Origin: Roseovarius sp. 217
GTDB taxonomy: Bacteria > Pseudomonadota > Alphaproteobacteria > Rhodobacterales > Rhodobacteraceae
Direction of reading: 5' to 3'
Assembly (NCBI RefSeq): GCF_000152845.1
Contig: NZ_CH902584.1
Coordinates: 1,266,270-1,330,269 of the forward strand
DNA: 64,000 nucleotides
This document shows positions 34,731 through 41,889 of the stretch, one piece after another. Every line of letters starts with the position of its first letter. The first letter of the stretch is position 1. A program made the translations under genes and the position numbers. Under the pieces are notes generated by a model. It saw only the letters and a program-made list of their open reading frames with translations. It was not told the origin of the DNA and did not search any database.

Positions 34731-34791
34731 GCTGACAAAAACCTGAGCTGTTTCTGTGGCAAGGCTGACTCAAAACTGACGCGAAGCTGAC
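34731..34791. promoter_or_regulatory. Six-copy 11-bp-phased direct repeat, candidate TctD operator
   Basis: CTG(A/T)(C/G) begins at 34732, 34743, 34754, 34765, 34776 and 34787, exactly 11 bp apart; four copies are CTGAC, one CTGAG, one CTGTG. Phased 11-bp direct repeats are the operator form bound by OmpR/PhoB-type regulators (compare the CTGTCA half-sites of pho boxes). On the minus strand the array ends 11 bp before TAGGGT (34721-34716), a possible -10 for tctC. Pattern seen directly; binding by TctD inferred. Confidence 0.75.
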
Positions 34792-34834
34792 AGCAACAAA
34801 ACGGCTATCGCAAACACACCTTGACTCATAGACT

Positions 34835-35515
34835 ATGACTATGAGGATCCTCTTGATCGAAGATAATGAAGAATTGGCCGGCACGATCGTTGATCGTCTG
34901 CGGGCCGAAGGCCATTGTGTAGACCGTGAAAGCGACGGGAACGAGGCCAACGACCTGCTTCGCCACTCCCTGTTTGATATCATCCTACTGGACGTCAACC
35001 TACCAGGCAAAAGCGGATATGAAATTCTGCGCTCTTTGCGCGCCCGCGGCGATGCCACGCCTGTGCTGATCCTGACGGCGCGGTCCCAAATCGACGAACG
35101 AGTGGTCGGCTTGGACGCAGGTGCGGACGACTATATGGTCAAACCCTTTGATTTTAGGGAATTGCTTGCCCGATGCCGCGTCCTTGCGCGCCGACGCTCT
35201 GGAACAGCCAGCAATATCTTTGTTGCAGGCGGGCTGTCTTTCGACAGAGCAGCAAAGCGTGCCATTGTTGCAGGAAAAGATGTCGATCTTCGCGCCCGCG
35301 AAGTCCAACTGCTTGAGATATTGATCGACAACCTTGGCCGGATGCTGACCAAGGAGGAGGTTGCAGACAAACTTTACAGTTTTGACGAAAGCCCAAGCAT
35401 GAACGCCGTCGAACAGATTGTCACGCGACTGCGCCGCAAACTGCATGATACGCCACTCGTGATCAAAACCGCTCGTGGCCTAGGCTATATGGCCTATGTT
35501 GCCGATGACGAGTAA
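34835..35515 (+). CDS. tctD: OmpR-family response regulator TctD
   Basis: 226 residues. Receiver domain with acidic pocket Glu9-Asp10, phospho-acceptor Asp53 (LLDVNLPG) and Lys103 (MVKPFD); the C-terminal winged helix ends VEQIVTRLRRKL and IKTARGLGYM. Activates tricarboxylate uptake genes in homologous systems. The ATG at 34841 is an equally good start. Overlaps the kinase gene by 20 bp. Confidence 0.92.
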   Translation: MTMRILLIEDNEELAGTIVDRLRAEGHCVDRESDGNEANDLLRHSLFDIILLDVNLPGKSGYEILRSLRARGDATPVLILTARSQIDERVVGLDAGADDYMVKPFDFRELLARCRVLARRRSGTASNIFVAGGLSFDRAAKRAIVAGKDVDLRAREVQLLEILIDNLGRMLTKEEVADKLYSFDESPSMNAVEQIVTRLRRKLHDTPLVIKTARGLGYMAYVADDE

Positions 35516-37922
35516 AACGCGCAGCTATTCACTTCAACGTCGCCTTTTGTCGCTGATGGCGCTGGGATTTATGGCCCTTTTATTGATCATTTCGCTGTTG
35601 CTTTGGAACTATGCACGCGGGGCCGCAAACCGGACTTACGACCTCTTACTGGCGGGGGCGGCGTTGGCTATCTTGGAGCGCGTATCACCCGGTCCTAATG
35701 GCCCTTCGATCGACCTGCCGTCTTCGGCCATGGAAATCCTCGCACTCGCGCCCGATGACCGGGTCGTCTACCGGGTTTTTTCGCCTGATACGGGGGTGAT
35801 TACAGGCACCACTGATCTGCCGGTTCCTTCGGATATGGCGTTGCAGGCAACACCGGTCTTTTTTGATGCACCTTATGGCGATCCATTCCGTTTCGTCTTA
35901 CAGGGGCGTCAGATGAATTCGCCAGATGGGCGACTTTGGGTTGCAGTCCAGATCGGCCAGACCCTTGAAGCAAGGCACGCGCAGCAATTGTCTCTTTTCT
36001 TGAACGGAATGACGGGCTTGGCCGGCATCTCATTGATCGGCCTTGGGTTTGTCTGGCTTGCGATCCGGCGCGCGCTTTCTCCTTTGCGCCAGATCGAGGC
36101 CGATTTAAGCGCGCGTTCGCCCGGCGACCTCACCCCTGTCGAGGAGGCCTCTCCGAGTGAAATCAGCGGTCTCTTTGACGCGATCAACGGCTTTATCGTC
36201 CGCCTTGACCGAAACCTAAAACTGACCGAAGGCTTTATCGCCGATGTCGCGCACCAGATCCGCACGTCGCTGTCTGCGCTCCAAGGCCATTTGTCGTTGG
36301 CGGTCGACTCCAAGGATCCGAAGAAAATGCATGCGCGTCTTGTCCGGGCCGAACTGCAAGCCGAGCGGACTGTGCGTTTGACCAATCAGCTTTTGGCGAA
36401 TGCTATGGTGATCCACAGGTCCGACCGCGCGACATTGAAACCGATCGCCCTAAAACCTGTTGTCCGTGACACAGTTGCCGAAATGCTCCGTGACAGTCGT
36501 ATGCGCAAAATCATTGTGACCTTTGATGCGGATCAGGTTGCGGACGGGGAGGACATAGTTATTGCGGACGCTCTGTCGATCCGCGAAGCCCTGCGCAACC
36601 TCATCGACAATGCGATCCGCCATGGTCCGCCCGACAACACGATCGACATCACACTGGGCATCGAAGATGATGCATTGGCGCTGAAGGTCGAAGACGCGGG
36701 ACCCGGGATTCCCGAAGCTGACCGTGCACGCGCCACAGAGCGGTTTACATCCATGCGGCAAGACACCGCCGGATCGGGCTTGGGCCGTGCGATCGTGCAG
36801 GCGGTCGTCGATGGGCATCACGCGAAGTTGCGCCTCGGGACCGCGCGCAAAGGGGGTCTTTCCGTGATGATCGCTTTTCCAAGAGCCATCGGGCGTGCCG
36901 CCACATCACTGTTTATCATCATCGCTTTGGCTTTAGGATTGGTTGTGCCCGACGGGGCAGTTGCGCAGACGATTACAATATTTAGCGCCACTGACACCCC
37001 CGCGATGGCCCCTGTTATCGCAGAATTCGAAGCGCGCAATCCCAGTGTGACGATTGTGTATGAAGAATACCAGACGGTTGCGCTGCACGAGGCAATGTTG
37101 GCTGGTGCGGCACCTGACGTGGTTATCAGCTCGGCGATGAACCTACAGGTCGATCTGGTTAACCGGGGTATTGCGCGGCGGCTCGATATGCCCGAAGCCG
37201 AAGCTCTGCCAGAGTGGTCCACTTGGCGCTCCGAACTTTTTGGTTTTACTTTCGAACCAGCCGTTATCATCTACAACAGCGAATTATTTACCCCCGAGTA
37301 TCTGCCCAAAGAACACCGTGAACTGGCCAATTTTATTCGCGACAACGCAATAACGCTGGAAGGGCGCATCGGCATCTATGACCTTCGCGGCTCTGGAATT
37401 GGTTATCTTTTTGCCACCCAAGATGCCGAACAGGGGATGCAGTCGCAGCGGATCACCGAGATCCTTGGTCAAAGTGGCGTTCGGACATTTTGTTGCACCT
37501 CGGATATGGTGGCGGCGACCGCATCAGGCGAAATCTCGCTTGCGATCAACGTGATTGGCTCTTATGCGATGTCTCTGGCCGCTCAAGACCCACGCGTGGG
37601 GGTGCACTTCTTGTCGGATTACAATCTTGTCATGGCCCGCAGTGCGTTTATACCCAAAATCGCACCCAATCCTGCAGCTGCCGAACTCTTTGTAAGATTC
37701 TTGATCTCCGAAGACGGACAGCACGTCGTCGCAACCCAATCGCAACTCATTCCGATCCTCGAGGTCGCAGAAATCGAAAGCTGGGCCTTCTCTCAATTGC
37801 GTGCGCAAAAGGGTAGTTTCCTGCCCATTCGCCTCGGGCCTGGTCTGCTAACCTATCTCGACAATCTCAAAAAGAGCAATTTTTTGGAAGGATGGGACGC
37901 CTCAGTGCGGCGTTCACGATGA
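35496..37922 (+). CDS. tctE: TctE-type sensor histidine kinase fused to periplasmic solute-binding domain
   Basis: 808 residues in one frame. TM1 at about 17-40, periplasmic sensor about 41-165, TM2 about 168-190, HAMP-like linker, then DVAHQIRTSL with phospho-acceptor His253, N-box LRNLIDNAIRH (364-376), G1 DAGPGIP (400-406) and G2 GSGLGRAIV (427-435). A third hydrophobic stretch (470-488, resembling a signal peptide ending AVAQ) leads to a binding-protein domain (491-808) starting TITIFSATDTPAMAPVIAEF, like iron/AfuA-type ABC receptors. TctE proteins normally end near residue 465. No stop or frameshift is seen at the junction. The H-box has Ser where Pro is usual. Confidence 0.9.
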   Translation: MLPMTSKTRSYSLQRRLLSLMALGFMALLLIISLLLWNYARGAANRTYDLLLAGAALAILERVSPGPNGPSIDLPSSAMEILALAPDDRVVYRVFSPDTGVITGTTDLPVPSDMALQATPVFFDAPYGDPFRFVLQGRQMNSPDGRLWVAVQIGQTLEARHAQQLSLFLNGMTGLAGISLIGLGFVWLAIRRALSPLRQIEADLSARSPGDLTPVEEASPSEISGLFDAINGFIVRLDRNLKLTEGFIADVAHQIRTSLSALQGHLSLAVDSKDPKKMHARLVRAELQAERTVRLTNQLLANAMVIHRSDRATLKPIALKPVVRDTVAEMLRDSRMRKIIVTFDADQVADGEDIVIADALSIREALRNLIDNAIRHGPPDNTIDITLGIEDDALALKVEDAGPGIPEADRARATERFTSMRQDTAGSGLGRAIVQAVVDGHHAKLRLGTARKGGLSVMIAFPRAIGRAATSLFIIIALALGLVVPDGAVAQTITIFSATDTPAMAPVIAEFEARNPSVTIVYEEYQTVALHEAMLAGAAPDVVISSAMNLQVDLVNRGIARRLDMPEAEALPEWSTWRSELFGFTFEPAVIIYNSELFTPEYLPKEHRELANFIRDNAITLEGRIGIYDLRGSGIGYLFATQDAEQGMQSQRITEILGQSGVRTFCCTSDMVAATASGEISLAINVIGSYAMSLAAQDPRVGVHFLSDYNLVMARSAFIPKIAPNPAAAELFVRFLISEDGQHVVATQSQLIPILEVAEIESWAFSQLRAQKGSFLPIRLGPGLLTYLDNLKKSNFLEGWDASVRRSR

Positions 37923-38147
37923 AGGCTATTCGATTAGCCGGTCCCGTCGCGCTCGGTTTATAACGTAAAGCTAATTTGAGATTTATTTCGAACCCAAAGC
38001 CGACTTTTGAACAACATGCAGCATTCGCCAAAATGGGTTCGAACCGGACCTCCGCCGCAATAGGCACCAAGGTCCGCTAGTGGAATGTACCGGCTGCTTC
38101 ACCCGGCAGGTTAGGCTGAGCCTATTTCTGCAAACAGGAGAAGTAGC
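37923..38147. other. Non-coding leader before IS110 fragment, with inverted repeats
   Basis: No gene. It holds a 10-bp perfect inverted repeat (37987-37996 with 38034-38043) and a palindrome TAGGCT-G-AGCCTA at 38112-38124. Position directly upstream of an IS110 transposase start matches where IS110-group elements carry their bridge RNA, so part of that RNA gene may survive. The GGGTTCGAACC segment resembles a tRNA T-arm by chance only. Confidence 0.4.
37987..38043. repeat. 10-bp inverted repeat with 37-nt loop
   Basis: TTCGAACCCA at 37987-37996 and TGGGTTCGAA at 38034-38043 are perfect reverse complements. It may be a structured RNA or an element end. Confidence 0.5.
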
Positions 38148-38294
38148 ATGGCGAAGAACGACTTTGATGAACTGATGTCGCTAGGGATCGATATTGGCAA
38201 AGACACATTCCACTTGGTGGGTTTGGATCAGGCGGAGCGGGCCCTGCGGAAACAGATCAAGCACCTCGCGTTAGTCGCGACATTTGAAAAGCTG
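38148..38294 (+). pseudogene. IS110-family transposase, N-terminal fragment
   Basis: About 49 residues: MSLGIDIGKDTFHLVGLDQ carries the first Asp of the DEDD RuvC-like domain, then LRKQIKHLALVATFEKL. A GGAGA ribosome site is intact (CAGGAGAAGTAGC before the ATG). After EKL the similarity stops and DsbA-like sequence follows in another frame; the rest of the transposase is gone. Confidence 0.8.
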
Positions 38295-38299
38295 TTTAT

Positions 38300-38539
38300 C
38301 TCAGACAATTGGCCGCCGATCAGGGCATAGACGGAGACCGTCTCTTGCATGATATGAACTCTACCCGAGTAGCACAGAGGCTGAACCAATCCGCGAGGCT
38401 GGCCCGGCAACTGGGCTTTTATGGCTCGCCTGGTTTCGTGATCGGCCGAACTGTCATTCTGGGAAACCTGACAACACGTCAGTTGCATCGCATTCTGGTC
38501 ATGGAACGGGCTGAACCTATGCCCTATCCGTGCCGGTGA
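38300..38539 (+). pseudogene. DsbA-family oxidoreductase, C-terminal remnant
   Basis: About 79 residues: LAADQGIDGDRLLHDM, then ARLARQLGFYGSPGFVIGRTVILG and a short tail. This is the C-terminal half of a DsbA/Com1-like thioredoxin-fold protein, including the cis-Pro loop (SPGFVIG). The CxxC active-site half is missing, replaced upstream by the IS110 fragment. No start codon with a ribosome site; presumed non-functional. Confidence 0.7.
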
Positions 38540-38613
38540 ACCGCGGTGTCAGATGGATGCAAAATCTTTAAAGATCATCTTTGGTGTTGAAATGGGTTTC
38601 AGGGGTATTCCGG

Positions 38614-38823
38614 ATGCCGGTCCGGGCTCTCTGGGTTTTGGGGCTGGTTTTGCCATCTTGCGCCTCCGCTGATCTGCGGCTACCGGCCAAAATGCGCCTG
38701 ACCGGCGCTGCGGGTTTAATTTCGTGCGGAGGCACAGGGCCTGAAACGACTACTTTAAAATCACTGAAAAACTTGGGCAGACCGCCCTCCGCAACCCCAG
38801 TGTGTCAAGTCGAGGCGGTTTGA
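38614..38823 (+). CDS. Possible small exported protein or gene remnant
   Basis: 69 residues. The first 19 look like a signal peptide (MPVRALWVLGLVLPSCASA), followed by DLRLPAKMRLTGAA, loosely like the mature start of some Rhodobacterales OmpA-type proteins; the rest is unlike any family I know. No convincing ribosome site. It lies in 420 bp of otherwise unassigned sequence before polA, downstream of the DsbA remnant, so decay is plausible. Confidence 0.3.
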   Translation: MPVRALWVLGLVLPSCASADLRLPAKMRLTGAAGLISCGGTGPETTTLKSLKNLGRPPSATPVCQVEAV

Positions 38824-38963
38824 TCTACGGGGCAGTTGGAAAAACTGTGTCGCCAATTCGGGGAAAATGTGGCGACATCATGGCAGAGCATGAACTGTCT
38901 GGAAGTGGCGGGCACTTCGTGGCACACCGTCAGACGTAATTCAAACTGTTGAGCGGGGCTCTC

Positions 38964-41774
38964 ATGACCATGCAATTCGGAAAAGGCTGTCACCTGCATC
39001 TGATTGATGGCTCGTCGTTCATTTTCAGAGCCTATCACGCGTTGCCACCGCTCACGCGCAAATCCGACGGACTTCCCATCGGGGCGGTGTCAGGCTTTTG
39101 CAACATGCTGCAACGCTATGTAGAAGGGAATAACGGTCCTGACGCGCCGACCCATGTGGCGGTGATTTTCGACAAGGGCAGCCACACGTTCCGCAACGAT
39201 CTCTATCCCGAGTACAAGGCCAATCGCGAGGCGATGCCCGAGGACCTGCGTCCGCAGATCCCGCTGACTCGTGAGGCGACCCGCGCCTTTAACATCGCAT
39301 GTGAAGAAATCGAGGGCTTTGAGGCGGATGACATCATCGCCACGCTCGCCTGTCAGGCGCGCGATCTGGGTGGGCGCGTGACGATCATCTCGTCTGACAA
39401 GGATCTGATGCAGCTTGTCGGTAACGGCGTTGAGATGCTGGATGCAATGAAGAACCGGCTGATTGATGTCGACGGCGTGCGTGAGAAATTCGGCGTGACC
39501 CCGGATCGCGTGGTCGATGTGCAGGCTTTGGCCGGGGATAGTGTCGATAACGTGCCGGGCGCGCCGGGGATCGGGATCAAGACTGCGGCGCTCCTGATCA
39601 ACGAATTCGGCTCTTTGGAGGCGCTTCTGGACCGCGCCGGGGAAATCAAGCAGCCGAAGCGCCGCGACACCCTAATTGAAAAGCGCGATCAGATCGAGAT
39701 GTCCAAGCGGCTTGTGCAGCTCGACTGCAACACACCGCTTGAGTTCACGCTTGACGATCTCGAGGTGCGCGATCCTGATCCGGAGGTTTTACTGTGCTTT
39801 CTGGCGCAGATGGAGTTTCGCACCCTGTCGAAACGCATCGCGGATGCCTTGGGTAAAGACGCACCTACCATTCCTGAACCGAAGCCACAGCAAGCGGCGG
39901 ATGAGGGGCAATCCGTCGCGGATTGGCCTGCAATAGAGCCTGAAACCTACGAGCGCGTTTCGGATCAAAAGAGCCTCGACGCGTGGATCGCAGCGATCCG
40001 GTCGCAGGGCTATGTGGCGGTTGACACCGAAACCACCTCGCTCAATGAAATGCAGGCTGATTTGGTGGGCATATCCCTCGCCATCGCACCGGGCCGGGCC
40101 TGTTATATCCCGCTGACGCATAAGGACGGCGCGGCGGATGATCTCTTTGGGTCTGACAAAATGGCAGAGGGGCAAATGCCGGTTGCAGATGCCCTCGCCG
40201 CCCTTAAGCCGGTTCTGGAGGATCATGCCATCCTCAAGATCGGCCAAAACATGAAATACGACGCCAAGATATTTGCCGCGCGCGGTATTACGGTCGAGCC
40301 GATCGACGACACGATGCTGATGTCCTATGCGCTGCATGCGGGGCTGCATGGTCATGGTATGGACGCGCTGTCAGAACGGTATTTGATGCATACGCCGATT
40401 CCGATCAAATCACTGCTTGGGTCTGGCAAAACTGCCGTGACGTTTGACCGTGTGCCGGTTGATGAGGCGGTGAAATATGCCGCTGAGGACGCAGATATCA
40501 CGCTACGTCTCTGGCTGACCTTCAAGCCGCAACTCCACCGCGCCCGCGTTACGACGGTCTATGAAACGCTAGAGCGCCCTTTGGTGCCGGTTCTGGCCCA
40601 GATGGAACGCTACGGCGTCAAGGTTGATCGCGCTACGCTGCGTGCCATGTCGGGCAAGTTTGCTCAGAAAATGGCAGCGTTAGAGTCTGAAATACACGAG
40701 CTAGCGGGGCGTAGCTTCAATGTCGGGTCGCCCAAGCAATTGGGGGAAATCCTGTTTGATGAGATGGGCCTTTCGGGCGGGGAGAAAGGTAAGACCGGGG
40801 CATATGCGACCGGTGCAGATGTGCTTGAAGACCTCGCGACCGAACACGAGTTGCCAGCGCGTGTGCTTGATTGGCGGCAGTTGAGCAAGTTGAAATCGAC
40901 CTATACCGATGCGCTTCAGGATCATATCGACCCGGATACGGGACGGGTTCATACATCCTATGTCCAAGCAGGGGCGAACACGGGGCGCCTCGCCTCGACC
41001 GATCCCAATCTGCAGAACATCCCCGTGCGGAGCGAGGAGGGCCGCCGTATCCGCGAGGCCTTTGTTGCCGCGTCTGGCCACCGCCTTGTCAGTCTCGACT
41101 ACAGCCAGATCGAGCTGCGCATTCTCGCGCATGTGGCGGAGATAGAGACGCTCAAGCAGGCATTCAGAGAGGGGCATGACATCCACGCCATGACGGCATC
41201 AGAGATGTTCAATGTGCCGCTGGACCAGATGACGCCCGAGATTCGCCGCCAGGCCAAGGCGATCAATTTCGGGGTTATCTATGGGATTTCGGGCTTTGGC
41301 CTCGCGCGCAACCTGCGCATCCCGAGGTCCGAGGCCCAAGGCTTTATCGACCGGTACTTCGAACGCTTTCCGGGTATCAAGGATTACATGGACGCGACGG
41401 TCGCCTTTGCCAAGGAACACGGCTATGTTCAGACTCTGTTTGGCCGCAAGATCCACACCCCCGAGATTTCTGCCAAAGGTCCGCGCGCCGGTTTTGCCCG
41501 CCGTGCGGCGATCAATGCGCCGATTCAGGGCAGCGCCGCCGACATCATTCGCCGCGCGATGATCCGAATGCCGGACGCGATTGAAGGGCTGCCCTGCAAG
41601 ATGCTCTTGCAGGTCCATGACGAGTTGATCTTTGAAGTGGCCGAAGAGGCTACAGACAGGCTGATCGAGATTGCGCGCGATGTGATGCAGGGAGCGGCAA
41701 GCCCGGCGGTGCATCTCGATGTGCCTTTGGTCGTGGATGCGGGACAGGGTGTGAACTGGGCAGAGGCGCATTGA
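38964..41774 (+). CDS. polA: DNA polymerase I
   Basis: 936 residues. 5' nuclease domain (about 1-300: LIDGSSFIFRAYHAL, DKGSHTFRNDLYPEYKANR, GDSVDNVPGAPGIG), an intact 3'-5' exonuclease domain (YVAVDTETTSLNEM, NMKYDAKIF), and polymerase motifs A (SLDYSQIELRIL), B (RRQAKAINFGVIYGISGFGL) and C (LLQVHDELIFEV). Start at 38964 rather than 38949, since the shorter form gives the usual length. Marks the return to core chromosome after the IS-flanked block. Confidence 0.96.
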   Translation: MTMQFGKGCHLHLIDGSSFIFRAYHALPPLTRKSDGLPIGAVSGFCNMLQRYVEGNNGPDAPTHVAVIFDKGSHTFRNDLYPEYKANREAMPEDLRPQIPLTREATRAFNIACEEIEGFEADDIIATLACQARDLGGRVTIISSDKDLMQLVGNGVEMLDAMKNRLIDVDGVREKFGVTPDRVVDVQALAGDSVDNVPGAPGIGIKTAALLINEFGSLEALLDRAGEIKQPKRRDTLIEKRDQIEMSKRLVQLDCNTPLEFTLDDLEVRDPDPEVLLCFLAQMEFRTLSKRIADALGKDAPTIPEPKPQQAADEGQSVADWPAIEPETYERVSDQKSLDAWIAAIRSQGYVAVDTETTSLNEMQADLVGISLAIAPGRACYIPLTHKDGAADDLFGSDKMAEGQMPVADALAALKPVLEDHAILKIGQNMKYDAKIFAARGITVEPIDDTMLMSYALHAGLHGHGMDALSERYLMHTPIPIKSLLGSGKTAVTFDRVPVDEAVKYAAEDADITLRLWLTFKPQLHRARVTTVYETLERPLVPVLAQMERYGVKVDRATLRAMSGKFAQKMAALESEIHELAGRSFNVGSPKQLGEILFDEMGLSGGEKGKTGAYATGADVLEDLATEHELPARVLDWRQLSKLKSTYTDALQDHIDPDTGRVHTSYVQAGANTGRLASTDPNLQNIPVRSEEGRRIREAFVAASGHRLVSLDYSQIELRILAHVAEIETLKQAFREGHDIHAMTASEMFNVPLDQMTPEIRRQAKAINFGVIYGISGFGLARNLRIPRSEAQGFIDRYFERFPGIKDYMDATVAFAKEHGYVQTLFGRKIHTPEISAKGPRAGFARRAAINAPIQGSAADIIRRAMIRMPDAIEGLPCKMLLQVHDELIFEVAEEATDRLIEIARDVMQGAASPAVHLDVPLVVDAGQGVNWAEAH

Positions 41775-41889
41775 GCCTCGCAAGGCTTACCGACGCTCAG
41801 GCTTACCAAAGCGGCTAGGGAGCGCAGACCGCAAGGAACGATAAACGTCAGGGGTGTTCTCATGGTCGCGTTCCCTATCTCTTGTTCCT

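Noticed and set aside
38034..38050. GGGTTCGAACC, resembling a tRNA T-arm
   Set aside because: No acceptor, D or anticodon arms and no CCA end around it; it is one arm of a 10-bp inverted repeat instead.
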